Below, one piece after another: positions 17,179-26,321 of a stretch of 48,375 bases of DNA. The position numbers and the translations under genes were made by a program. The notes under the pieces are model-generated. The model searched no databases and was not told the origin of the DNA. It saw only the letters and a list, made by a program, of their open reading frames with translations. The stretch's first letter is position 1, and every line of letters begins with the position of its first letter. Source of the stretch: JBCBSS01 sp039819065 (GTDB taxonomy: Bacteria > Bacteroidota > Bacteroidia > Cytophagales > Cyclobacteriaceae); NCBI GenBank assembly GCA_039819065.1, contig JBCBSS010000046.1, positions 1 through 48,375 on the forward strand. The letters run 5' to 3'.

Positions 17179-17395
17179 AACAGATTTATTTTTCTGACCA
17201 ACAGATAAAAGTAAAGACTATTTCCGCTAATTACTATAATTTTTCCCTAAGATAAATGCAAATTTTAGGTTTTTTAGCGCTTCAAAGCACATTCCTCGGG
17301 CCTAAATGCTATGGTTTATCGCTAAAAGGTGGTTCTTGTAACCTTTTGTAACAAAAACAGCATTGTGGGAATCTAACCAATAGTAGCGATAACCC

Positions 17396-17511
17396 TACTT
17401 TGTCATCTTCTCCATTAGCCCCTGTTGTGTGTTATCACCAACAGGTTTAAGGTTACAAAATTGCTGGTGATAACACACAGCAATGGCAGCAGATTTTAAC
17501 TTGACAAAGTA
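17396..17511. repeat. Palindromic element with terminal inverted repeats
   Basis: The 465-bp spacer before the DUF3667 gene contains a 116-bp element. Its ends are a perfect 10-bp inverted repeat, TACTTTGTCA (17396-17405) and TGACAAAGTA (17502-17511). Inside lies a perfect 15-bp inverted pair, TGTGTGTTATCACCA (17426-17440) and its complement (17465-17479), around a 24-base loop. No open frame fits. It looks like a non-coding mobile or REP-type element. The rest of the spacer holds only a weak TTTTAGCG/CGCTAAAA pair near 17270-17330. Confidence 0.6.
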
Positions 17512-17643
17512 AGTTTAATTGGAAGTTGGCGACTTGTGTTTGATGTAGACCTATTAAACCGGTCAATACGGTTGAAAGCCCGATAATAGTGGTTTTCATC
17601 GACAACAGGTAATTATATATATTGCAAGCTTAAACCTGAACCA

Positions 17644-18867
17644 ATGCGAATAAGACGGAGAACCAGTGAGTGCTTAAACTGTGGCTTTTCACTGGATAAA
17701 GTTTACAACTTCTGTCCGAACTGCGGCCAAAGCAACAATAACAACAATGTATCGTTCGGTACACTCATATCCGACTTCTTCAGCAACTACTTTTCTTTAG
17801 ATTCCAGATTCGGTCGTACCATCAAACCCTTCTTATTTAAGCCGGGATATCTCACCATTATGTATAATAAGGGTAGACGCATGGCATTTGCCAACCCTGT
17901 CAGATTGTACTTGATTCTGAGTCTTTTCTACTTTTTCACCATAAATTTGGCCGATCTGGATGATGATGATCAACAAAACAATCAAAAACCACTCATTAAT
18001 ATATCTAATACTGATGATACGAGGTTGAAGCGTATCAAAGGTGTAGATAGTGCTGTCCGGACTGAAGTCAGCAAGCTTCTTGGATCGGAGGAAGTAGAAC
18101 GAATAAATAACCAAATAGAACGCAGAAGCATAGACGAATTACTGGTGTTGCTCGGAGATTCAACCATTAATATCCTGAGGGATTCGTTGGACTCTGCGGC
18201 TTTGGTGGTGCTAAAGGTCAATAACACTGTATATGTGGATTCCCTCCTGACGGCTGGCCTGGCACCTGTTGAAAAGCGTGAAGAGTCCAAAGATGACGAT
18301 CGCTTTGTTCTCAATAGGATCGATAGTGAAAAATTGGATAAACTGATCGAAAATGATGACCTGACTGATGAGCAAATCATCGATTCGCTGGATTTGGGTC
18401 AGTTGAGTTTTTTCGAATACCGGATGGCGCGTCAGATGGTGAGACTGCAGCGTGAGGGCGATGATCGTTTGTCTGCTTACATCATTGAGAACATGCCTGT
18501 GATGATGTTTCTGCTTATACCCGTATTCGCACTGATTTTAAAAGTTTTCTATATCAGAAGGAAAACACTGTATATCAAGCACTTGATTCATGCATTGCAC
18601 TTGCACTCTTTCGCTTACTTTTTCTATGGCCTTGGGTTTCTAACTATAATCGCCTTAAAGCATGTTATGCCAGAAGAAAACCTACCGCTTGTAGCTATAC
18701 TATTCTTCATATTGGTGTCCATTTACGCTTATGTCTCTTTCTTAAGAGTGTATGGACAGCACTGGTTCAAAACCTTTATTAAATATAACCTGGTCGGAAT
18801 GGTTTATGGCACCACACTCAGCATTGCGTTACTAATAGAGGTGATTGTATCAGCACTCATCTTTTAG
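17644..18867 (+). CDS. DUF3667-type zinc-ribbon membrane protein
   Basis: This protein has 407 residues. The N-terminus is a CxxC...CxxC zinc ribbon (Cys10, Cys13, Cys24, Cys27), followed by the DUF3667 signature FGRTIKPFLFKPGYLTIMYN and RMAFANPVRLYLILSLFYFF with the first membrane helix. A long acidic, charged region (about residues 105-285) follows, then four C-terminal membrane helices. The family is common in Bacteroidota and has no assigned function. The stop codon overlaps the convergent hemL stop by four bases, so no terminator separates the two genes. Confidence 0.85.
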   Translation: MRIRRRTSECLNCGFSLDKVYNFCPNCGQSNNNNNVSFGTLISDFFSNYFSLDSRFGRTIKPFLFKPGYLTIMYNKGRRMAFANPVRLYLILSLFYFFTINLADLDDDDQQNNQKPLINISNTDDTRLKRIKGVDSAVRTEVSKLLGSEEVERINNQIERRSIDELLVLLGDSTINILRDSLDSAALVVLKVNNTVYVDSLLTAGLAPVEKREESKDDDRFVLNRIDSEKLDKLIENDDLTDEQIIDSLDLGQLSFFEYRMARQMVRLQREGDDRLSAYIIENMPVMMFLLIPVFALILKVFYIRRKTLYIKHLIHALHLHSFAYFFYGLGFLTIIALKHVMPEENLPLVAILFFILVSIYAYVSFLRVYGQHWFKTFIKYNLVGMVYGTTLSIALLIEVIVSALIF

Positions 18868-20153
18868 TGGATTTCTTTTAATGCTTCTAAGTTAGCCGCT
18901 ATGATTTGGTCTTGAAGGGACTGATCAATGCTAGTAGAAATAAATAAGGCTTCGAATTGCGATGGAGCCAAATAAACCCCTCGGTTCAGCATGGCCCTGA
19001 AATACTTTCCAAACAAATCAAGGTTTGCCTGCTTGGCATCTTCAAAGTCATTCACTTCTCCATTTCTAAAGAATAAGCTGAACATCGAGCCTATGTGATT
19101 GATGGTGTAATCCAGGCTGAGCTGATCCAAGTTTCGCTTGATGCCCTCAACTATATTTGAAGTGTTGGTATTGAGTTGCTCATATACTTCAGGGTGGTCA
19201 TTCAAGTGATTAAGCATAGCCAAACCGGCTGACATAGCGATTGGATTTCCCGAAAGCGTACCAGCCTGATAAACCGGTCCCAAAGGAGAGACAAAATCCA
19301 TGATTTCCTTTTTGCCACCGTAAGCTCCAACTGGCATACCTCCACCTATAATCTTACCTAAAGTGGTCATATCAGGAGTCACACCATATACTTCTTGCGC
19401 GCCTCCTTTAGCCAGCCTGAAACCGGTCATTACCTCATCAAATATCAACACGATACCATGCTGATCACATAACGACCTAAGTCCACTTAGAAAATCTGGC
19501 TTAGGTAACACACAGCCCATATTTCCGGCTACAGGTTCTAAAATGATAGCTGCAACCTCGTCTTTATTGGCGTCTAATACCTCTTGGACCGCTTGAAGGT
19601 CATTGAATGGAGCTAACAAGGTATCATGAGCAGTGCCTTTGGTTACGCCAGGGCTATCAGGTGTACCCATGGTCATAGCACCACTACCGGCAGCGATAAG
19701 GAAAGAATCTCCATGCCCGTGATAACAGCCTTCAAACTTGATGATCTTATCCCGCCCAGTATAACCTCTTGCCACTCTTATTGCTGACATGGTAGCTTCG
19801 GTACCAGAATTCACCATCCTCACCTTTTCTACCGAGGGTACCATCGAGCATATTAACTCGGCTATTTCTACTTCCTTGGCTGTCGGCGCTCCAAAAGAAA
19901 GTGAGCTACCGATAGCATCACGAACCGCTTTCTCTATCACCTCATTGGCATGCCCCAAAATCATTGGCCCCCATGAGTTGATCATTTCAATATAGCCATT
20001 GCCATCTTCGTCGTAGAGATAAGCACCTTTTGCCGATTTGATAAATAGAGGGTCTCCTCCTACCGCTTTAAAGGCACGAACGGGAGAATTCACTCCACCG
20101 GGGATAGTATTTTGAGCTTGTGCAAAAAGTTGTTTACTTCTGGATATCGTCAT
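18864..20153 (-). CDS. hemL: Glutamate-1-semialdehyde 2,1-aminomutase
   Basis: This 429-residue PLP enzyme converts glutamate-1-semialdehyde to 5-aminolevulinate in tetrapyrrole synthesis by the C5 route. Signatures are IPGGVNSPVRAF, VRMVNSGTEATMSAIRVARG, the cofactor segment LIFDEVMTGFR and the Lys in TTLGKIIGGGMPVGAYGG. The length is normal. Its start lies inside the last 20 bases of the upstream substrate-binding-protein gene in another frame, so translation may be coupled. It is the last gene of the guaA run. Confidence 0.97.
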   Translation of the reverse strand: MTISRSKQLFAQAQNTIPGGVNSPVRAFKAVGGDPLFIKSAKGAYLYDEDGNGYIEMINSWGPMILGHANEVIEKAVRDAIGSSLSFGAPTAKEVEIAELICSMVPSVEKVRMVNSGTEATMSAIRVARGYTGRDKIIKFEGCYHGHGDSFLIAAGSGAMTMGTPDSPGVTKGTAHDTLLAPFNDLQAVQEVLDANKDEVAAIILEPVAGNMGCVLPKPDFLSGLRSLCDQHGIVLIFDEVMTGFRLAKGGAQEVYGVTPDMTTLGKIIGGGMPVGAYGGKKEIMDFVSPLGPVYQAGTLSGNPIAMSAGLAMLNHLNDHPEVYEQLNTNTSNIVEGIKRNLDQLSLDYTINHIGSMFSLFFRNGEVNDFEDAKQANLDLFGKYFRAMLNRGVYLAPSQFEALFISTSIDQSLQDQIIAANLEALKEIH

Positions 20154-21903
20154 TTGAAACCGTGTCTTTGAAGTTGTTTACCACTACCAATTCTCCTTCT
20201 ACGAACTTAATAATTGGCACTACAAGATTACTGTTGGAATCTTGGTAATTAAATCCTGGAGTGAGTACACCAGGTTTATAACCAGCATTGTGCAGCCCGT
20301 TTTGAAAATAGGTACCATATTCCAACAAGCTTCTTCCAGTGAAGTTCATGATCTCATAGCCTTTGACTGCATACCCTGAAGGGACTCTACCAAAGGCCTC
20401 AGTGAACTTCTCCCTGAACAATAAATATGCGTCTGTTCCGGTGACTACATAGGTTGGTGCCGTCAACGTAATTCCCAATCTTTCATAGGAAGAATAGTCT
20501 ATGAACTTAAAATCAAGCCAACTCTCACTACCTATGACCAATACACTGTCGTTACGTGTATCTATAGCGCTCACTACATCCGCAGAAATGAGACCTTCGT
20601 CACTGGCTACATAAATACTTCCGATACTATCCTTGGCGATCTTAAAAGGTGCGTCTGAACTTCTTAAGCTTGTCCTCCTTGTCTTTTCCTCTGTGGCTGT
20701 CAGGACGTCAAAAATAAACTTGGAGCTGTCTTTCGCTACTTCCTGGAACAGTACAATATTGAAACCTTCTTCTTCAATAAGTGCTTTGTAGGCATTGGCC
20801 GAAACAGAATCTTTTCTGGATTGACCGTAGAATATAATGGCATTCTTGTTCTTCGCATTATTGATGGCATAAGCCGCAGCAGCCTCTGCTACCTGCTCAT
20901 CACAGGGTGAGTATAGTAGTGAAAACGGATTATTGCCTATGGATTCGGTATCCGTTCTGAGGGGATGCATTACATTGATCTTATGACTGTAAGCGAAGTC
21001 GTTTACCAATCTTCTAGGCTTGGAGAAAATAGGGCCGATGATCAAGTCCATGGCTTTCATTTCTGGCTTACTAAGGATCAAAGCAGTTTTGGCACTATCT
21101 CTTTTATTATCATAAGCGAATAACTCAATGTTGATGCCCTGACTCTCTAATGTGTCCAACGCCAATTGGATACCTTGATAAAGGTCGAGGACAAATTGAT
21201 TCACCTGATCTCCTTCACTGTATTCCAATCGGTCATAGATAAAAGGTAAGATCACAGCTACTTTATATTCATCCTTGAATTCAGACTGTGCCATTTTACC
21301 AATATGGAATTCGGTTCTTTCCAGACCGAATTTGTCTATTAAAGATAGTAGGAAATCATGGTCTTGCTCACTGAGAGGAAGGCTCTCAATCCTACCGGCC
21401 AACGCCTTTGCCAATTCCTTTTCTTCAGGATATTGCTCATACAATTCGGATAACTTGTCCAATTCTTCCTTTTTGAAATGGGAGTATTTGAGCGCCTCCG
21501 CATCGGACTTCAGTTGCTTTCTTTTTATGACGTTGAGCGCCCCAACGGCTAATTCGTAGTCCTTAGTTTCAAAGTAGATATGCCCTAACCAGAATTGCAG
21601 TTCATCTATGTTCTTCCAATCAGAGTTTAGCTGACGGATTTGTAGCAACATGTTTTTGGCAGTGGCTTTGTCTCCATCGTGATAGGATGACAAGGCGAAG
21701 TAGTAAGAAGCATATTGAGAGAATAGGTTATTCTCATCAACTTGTATGACAGGTTTAAAAGCCTCCCTTGCCAAAGCATACTTACCCTCTTTGAAAAGGG
21801 CTTTGGCATTCAGGTATTGCTGTTGGTAGTTTACGTCTTGGCCTTGCACTCCAATATGCAGTGATAAGACCAAAAACGGTATCAAAAGTATTTTCCAACT
21901 CAT
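20134..21903 (-). CDS. Exported TPR plus periplasmic-binding-fold protein
   Basis: This protein has 589 residues with a signal peptide (ending HIGVQGQ, about residue 22). Residues 25-190 contain TPR-like helices (YLNAKALFKEGKYALAREAF, WLGHIYFETKDYELAVGAL). Residues about 215-560 form a type-1 periplasmic binding fold: KVAVILPFIYD, LDLYQGIQLALDTL, DLIIGPIFS, NAIIFYGQSRKDS, GYEIMNFTGRSLLEYG. It resembles the ligand-binding proteins of branched-chain amino-acid transporters, but no transporter genes are nearby. Some Bacteroidota relatives are linked to LpoA-like control of peptidoglycan synthesis, which also combines TPR and this fold; this is inference. It sits between guaA and hemL. Confidence 0.75.
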   Translation of the reverse strand: MSWKILLIPFLVLSLHIGVQGQDVNYQQQYLNAKALFKEGKYALAREAFKPVIQVDENNLFSQYASYYFALSSYHDGDKATAKNMLLQIRQLNSDWKNIDELQFWLGHIYFETKDYELAVGALNVIKRKQLKSDAEALKYSHFKKEELDKLSELYEQYPEEKELAKALAGRIESLPLSEQDHDFLLSLIDKFGLERTEFHIGKMAQSEFKDEYKVAVILPFIYDRLEYSEGDQVNQFVLDLYQGIQLALDTLESQGINIELFAYDNKRDSAKTALILSKPEMKAMDLIIGPIFSKPRRLVNDFAYSHKINVMHPLRTDTESIGNNPFSLLYSPCDEQVAEAAAAYAINNAKNKNAIIFYGQSRKDSVSANAYKALIEEEGFNIVLFQEVAKDSSKFIFDVLTATEEKTRRTSLRSSDAPFKIAKDSIGSIYVASDEGLISADVVSAIDTRNDSVLVIGSESWLDFKFIDYSSYERLGITLTAPTYVVTGTDAYLLFREKFTEAFGRVPSGYAVKGYEIMNFTGRSLLEYGTYFQNGLHNAGYKPGVLTPGFNYQDSNSNLVVPIIKFVEGELVVVNNFKDTVSNDDIQK

Positions 21904-21981
21904 TGCTCAGTATTCAGGTTTGAAACGCGAATTTAAAAAATTAGCCAAAGTCCAACTATACTTTATCGACAAGCCTATCAA

Positions 21982-23511
21982 TTACTCCCACTCAATAGTA
22001 GCAGGCGGTTTCGAACTAATGTCATATACCACTCTATTCACACCTCTTACCTTATTAATGATTTCGTTAGAAGTGTCAGCCAGGAATTCATAAGGCAGGT
22101 GACACCAATCGGCCGTCATGCCGTCTACACTGGTAACAGCCCTTAAGCTTACGACACGCTCGTATGTACGCTCATCCCCCATCACGCCTACTGATTGGAT
22201 AGGTAGAAGCATAGCTCCAGCCTGCCAAACGTCGTCGTACAAACCAGATGTTTTGAGGTTATTGATGAATATGGCGTCTACCTCTTGCAGGATTTTGACT
22301 TTATCAGCTGTAATATCACCTAATATGCGGATGCCCAAACCAGGCCCCGGAAATGGATGACGTCCTAGAATTTGATGGCTAATACCAAGGGTCTTACCCA
22401 CCAACCTGACTTCATCCTTGAAAAGTGTATTGAGTGGTTCTACCACTTTCATATTCATTCTCTCTGGTAACCCCCCTACGTTGTGATGTGATTTGATAGT
22501 CACGGAAGGGCCGTTGACAGATACCGATTCAATTACGTCAGGATATATAGTACCCTGCCCTAACCATTTGACATCCTGTATTTTGTGGGCTTCTTCGTCA
22601 AAAACATCTATGAACGTCTTACCTATCGCTTTTCTTTTCGCTTCGGGGTCAGTCAATCCGTTTAATGCCTCATAGAATCGCTCACTGGCATCTACACCTT
22701 TGACGTTGAGCCCCATGCCTTGGTAAGATTCTAGCACATCCTTGAACTCATCTTTGCGGAGTAAGCCGTTATCTACGAAAATACAATATAAGTTCTCACC
22801 GATGGCTTTATGGATCAATGTAGCCGCAACAGAGGAGTCTACTCCACCAGAAAGTCCCATCACCACCTTGTCATCACCAAGTTTCCTTTTCAACATCTCG
22901 ACAGTAGTCTCAACAAATATATCAGGTGTCCAGCCTTGGTCACATCCACAGATATGTACTACAAAGTTTCTCAACAACACTTTACCTTGCTCAGAATGCG
23001 TAACCTCAGGGTGAAACTGTATGCCGTAGCTGTGTTGCCCGTTAATTCTAAAAGCGGCTACCTCTACTGAGGAAGTACTGGCGATCAACTCAAATTCTTC
23101 TGGTAAAGATGTAATGGTATCACCATGGGACATCCACACCTGAGAATCGATAGAAAGCTCTTTCATCAGATCATTATGCTGATCTACTTTGCTCAGCCTA
23201 GCGCGGCCAAACTCGCGTATTTCAGACTTGAGCACTTGCCCACCAGATTTCAAAGCCATTAACTGCGCCCCATAACAAACACCTAGAACAGGTATTTTAC
23301 CGATGAAATTAGAAAGATCAACATCTGGTGCGCCCTCTTCCAATGTAGAACATGGGCTTCCTGATAGGATTACGCCTTTGATGTTATCGGTTATTTCAGG
23401 AAAGTTACTGAAGGGATGGATTTCGCAATATACGTTGAGTTCCCTTACTCTTCTGGCAATTAATTGAGTGTACTGGGAGCCAAAGTCCAGGATAAGAATC
23501 TGATCTGTCAT
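21982..23511 (-). CDS. guaA: GMP synthase (glutamine-hydrolysing)
   Basis: This 509-residue enzyme makes GMP from XMP, glutamine and ATP. Residues 1-190 are the class I glutamine amidotransferase domain, with nucleophile Cys79 (LGVCYGAQ) and the His-Glu pair in QFHPEVTHSE. The ATP-pyrophosphatase loop is VVMGLSGGVDSSVAATL near residue 220. The C-terminal dimerisation domain ends with PPATIEWE, the usual family end. The length is normal. It is the first gene of a run with the substrate-binding-type gene and hemL, and its promoter seems to give an almost leaderless message. Confidence 0.98.
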   Translation of the reverse strand: MTDQILILDFGSQYTQLIARRVRELNVYCEIHPFSNFPEITDNIKGVILSGSPCSTLEEGAPDVDLSNFIGKIPVLGVCYGAQLMALKSGGQVLKSEIREFGRARLSKVDQHNDLMKELSIDSQVWMSHGDTITSLPEEFELIASTSSVEVAAFRINGQHSYGIQFHPEVTHSEQGKVLLRNFVVHICGCDQGWTPDIFVETTVEMLKRKLGDDKVVMGLSGGVDSSVAATLIHKAIGENLYCIFVDNGLLRKDEFKDVLESYQGMGLNVKGVDASERFYEALNGLTDPEAKRKAIGKTFIDVFDEEAHKIQDVKWLGQGTIYPDVIESVSVNGPSVTIKSHHNVGGLPERMNMKVVEPLNTLFKDEVRLVGKTLGISHQILGRHPFPGPGLGIRILGDITADKVKILQEVDAIFINNLKTSGLYDDVWQAGAMLLPIQSVGVMGDERTYERVVSLRAVTSVDGMTADWCHLPYEFLADTSNEIINKVRGVNRVVYDISSKPPATIEWE

Positions 23512-23515
23512 GGCG

Positions 23516-23523
23516 CAAAAATA
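23516..23523 (-). promoter_or_regulatory. -7 box directly before guaA
   Basis: TATTTTTG on the minus strand fits TAnnTTTG exactly and ends only four bases before the guaA ATG, so transcription would start at or very near the start codon. Confidence 0.45.
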
Positions 23524-23561
23524 GTATGACTGAATAGTATATACTAACCGCCATCAAAAGA

Positions 23562-23753
23562 TTATCCAACGAAGTCTTTAGGTATGTAACCTGTACCTCC
23601 GCACCATTCGCATTTCTCACGGCTGCGGGTACCTTCCCAATACCCTTTGCCATCGCATCGTGAACAAATTTTCTCTTTAGAAGAACCGAAGATTTTGGCA
23701 AAAAGGTAGAAAACACCAGCCACCAGGATTAAAACGAAGACGATGCGTATCAT
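23562..23753 (-). CDS. Small membrane-anchored protein with DnaJ-type zinc motifs
   Basis: This protein has about 63 residues. A hydrophobic helix (residues 2-20, IRIVFVLILVAGVFYLFA) is followed by two CxxCxGxG motifs, CSRCDGKG and CEWCGGTG, like half of a DnaJ zinc-finger domain. Two such motifs can bind one zinc ion. I chose the ATG at 23753; the frame could extend to a GTG at 23780. It lies 50 bases upstream of guaA on the same strand. No function is known; a small redox or chaperone-linked role is only a guess. Confidence 0.7.
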   Translation of the reverse strand: MIRIVFVLILVAGVFYLFAKIFGSSKEKICSRCDGKGYWEGTRSREKCEWCGGTGYIPKDFVG

Positions 23754-23851
23754 GATTAGGTTTTTGAATACAAAAGACACCTAATAATAAGTGCATTTAC
23801 ATCTAAAAGTCAAGTTATGTAGCATGGTTGTTTCTCAAATGAGCAGTGCCA

Positions 23852-25918
23852 TCAATCTTCTACGATACCATAGTCAAATTTGAGGCGCTTAAGCAGATCA
23901 CCTTCTTCATCGTAAATGCGCCAGACACCGTGCTTCAGATCGTTTTTGTATTTACCGCGGTATTGGGTCTTTCCATTCTCGTAGTATGCTCTGAAGCTAC
24001 CATCTTTCAGGCCTCCTTTGAGTTCTATTTCATATTTTAATTGGCCGCTGTCGTAGCTTTGCCGGTACGTTTTTGCCGTCAGATCATCGATTACGATTTC
24101 ATCCAACTCATCTAATAAGGCCAGGTAATCTACCTCCTCTTCTACACCAAATTCGATAGGGTCACTATTATCAATCTGAGAAGAATCTTTGTTGATGGCA
24201 ATGGTTTCGAAAAATGACAATGGCTTAAGCGCTTCATTGGGCAAAGCCTCTGCAATCATTTCAGCCTCTTCGATCTTCTCATTCGGGTCGATGAATTGGA
24301 TAAACATATCTGATCTAAAAAGATCACCATCTGGCTTCATCTGGATACCGATTTTAGTAAAGCAAGTAATGAAGTCTTTGTTCTCACTGATATCGCGCCA
24401 GTTTGAGGTTGTCACTAAAGGTCTTAAGCTTTCAAAAAGGATCGAGTTGTTCACATAGACAAAAGCACTACTCTCAGAAGAAAGGTCATCTCCAAAGTCT
24501 TTAAAATCCTCTGATTTACTGAGTGTATTCCCCTCTTCATAATCATTGATAATGTTTTTTAACGTTTGAGGGTGGTTGCTGAAAACAACATAATCATCTA
24601 CTATAGTGTAGAACGGCTTATCAAACCGTTCAAAGAGCTTACCCAAAAACAACTTGAAAAAACCTTTGATAGACAGGTAATTAATGGGATACCCCTTATA
24701 TGTCGTATTCCTGAATTTGATCGGTGTCTTTCTCTTTATCTGGCGGGCGATAAAATTGAGGTTCTTTTTAGCTTCCTCAGGGTCTTTTGCTTTCATCACC
24801 AAAGCATACTCATTGACCCTCCCCTCACCTGCATACATCTGCATCATGGCGATTTCATTATCTGCCCAATCAATGAAGTGTTTTTGCAAGCTGATCCTTA
24901 GAAACCGCTCGATTCTACGCTTGTTTTTCTTGTATTCCTCATAATCCTCGGGGCTTTCTTCTAAAGTAGCCTCCAGGTTTTTCACAAACGTATCGAAATC
25001 GTCAAAGCCTAATTCTAATAGAAATGATGTTCTAACCGACGCAATATCAAAAATGTCATGTGGCCCTTTACCTGACTCATAGATCGCTCTTAGGGTTGAG
25101 CTTATCTCTTCATTAAAATTGGTATACCCTCGTAATTGCAACAACCCCTCGTCACTCATGGTGTAGGTAAATCCTGAGAATTTCAAAGAGTTGCTCAAGT
25201 CTGTCAGGAATTCATCATCCTGCCCCGTAAAAAGCTTCACATATTCGTCAAAGTACTCGTATTGAAGGTAGGCCCTGAACATGTCGTCATAGCCTATCTT
25301 CTCAGAGACGTCCACGAAATCAATGTCACGGCCGAGGGTTGGGCTGTTAAATTCTTTGATCGAATTCTCTACCAGAAAATGCGTGTACGACACCACCAAT
25401 TGATTCTCAATAATAGTCAGGTAGATGGTATCCCGTCCTTTCTTATCATAAAGCTCGATGATTTCCTTGCCTTCAAAGTTCCTGCGCGTGACGCGATAAT
25501 CCTTACCTGCGAGGTTTTCTATGTAGCTTTCTACCCCAGATATCTTAGACGCTTTGGCTAAATCCACAATGAACAGGAAGTCATAATCTCTAGCACCGTA
25601 CTGGTGTGCTGAAATGACAATAGACCTATTGCCAAAATAGTCGGCTAAAAATCGGTTATCATTCAGAAGGGAGTCAAGAGATTCTGCCTCTACGGTAAGT
25701 TCAGCAAACGTCTTGTTCTTTTTTAAGTGGCGCCATGCATTGCTACTGCTGATCGTTTCCCAGCCGTCCACCGGCTCCTCCGATTCCAGGATAAAAACCG
25801 CATCTTTAGGTACCAGGTAGAAGGCCTGTATTTTCTCAACCGGCACCCAGAGAAAATAATAGGCCAGACTCACTCCTATTACGCCTAAAATGACTACTGC
25901 AATGATCGCTTTCTTCAT
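23852..25918 (-). CDS. Membrane-anchored DUF3352-like protein with C-terminal MORN repeats
   Basis: This protein has 688 residues. An N-terminal anchor (residues 4-23) is followed by a large exported region resembling DUF3352-type proteins: VPKDAVFILESEEPVDGWE, later AMMQMYAGEGRVNEYALVMKAKD, FYTIVDDYVVFSNHPQTLKNIINDYEEG and SSAFVYVNNS. The last 60 residues carry two or three MORN-like YwqK repeats (LKDGSFRAYYENGKTQYRGK, LKHGVWRIYDEEGDLL). The function is unknown. It stands as a single gene between the small zinc-motif gene and a 403-bp spacer. The domain assignment of the central part is moderate; the MORN part is clear. Confidence 0.72.
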   Translation of the reverse strand: MKKAIIAVVILGVIGVSLAYYFLWVPVEKIQAFYLVPKDAVFILESEEPVDGWETISSSNAWRHLKKNKTFAELTVEAESLDSLLNDNRFLADYFGNRSIVISAHQYGARDYDFLFIVDLAKASKISGVESYIENLAGKDYRVTRRNFEGKEIIELYDKKGRDTIYLTIIENQLVVSYTHFLVENSIKEFNSPTLGRDIDFVDVSEKIGYDDMFRAYLQYEYFDEYVKLFTGQDDEFLTDLSNSLKFSGFTYTMSDEGLLQLRGYTNFNEEISSTLRAIYESGKGPHDIFDIASVRTSFLLELGFDDFDTFVKNLEATLEESPEDYEEYKKNKRRIERFLRISLQKHFIDWADNEIAMMQMYAGEGRVNEYALVMKAKDPEEAKKNLNFIARQIKRKTPIKFRNTTYKGYPINYLSIKGFFKLFLGKLFERFDKPFYTIVDDYVVFSNHPQTLKNIINDYEEGNTLSKSEDFKDFGDDLSSESSAFVYVNNSILFESLRPLVTTSNWRDISENKDFITCFTKIGIQMKPDGDLFRSDMFIQFIDPNEKIEEAEMIAEALPNEALKPLSFFETIAINKDSSQIDNSDPIEFGVEEEVDYLALLDELDEIVIDDLTAKTYRQSYDSGQLKYEIELKGGLKDGSFRAYYENGKTQYRGKYKNDLKHGVWRIYDEEGDLLKRLKFDYGIVED

Positions 25919-26125
25919 GAGTTATGATCGCTTTAGAACGTCTAATTTAATAAATGATATCAGATCTCAAGATAGAATCTTGAATCCATTTTCTAAGGCA
26001 GATGCCACAGAAAACTTGCATGCCTGACGATGTCAGTTTAAGTTATGATCTTTTCATCAAGGTTGCGAGACATCTCGCGCTTTAGTCAAAACAAACCTCT
26101 TCTACCAAAACTTGAGTGGAAGCAG

Positions 26126-26163
26126 ATTTTATCTACCTACGCTGAAGCTTCGGTAGATAAAAT
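26126..26163. other. Hairpin in the 25.9-26.3 kb spacer
   Basis: Perfect 12-bp arms ATTTTATCTACC (26126-26137) and GGTAGATAAAAT (26152-26163) surround a 14-base loop. There is no T-run, so it is not a classic terminator. It lies midway between divergent genes and may be an operator or RNA structure in the propeller gene leader. Nothing else is recognisable in this spacer. Confidence 0.4.
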
Positions 26164-26321
26164 ACCGATCATAATGAAGTGATACAATCTTATCTTTAGA
26201 TTAATTGAGGCTTAAAATGTATCATTGAAGTAAAAGCGCCATTATATGATTAAGGCATAATTCCACTCACTGATTAAAGTGACGGTTAGGCCTTATCAAT
26301 CTTGACCTTTATGAACCTTAA

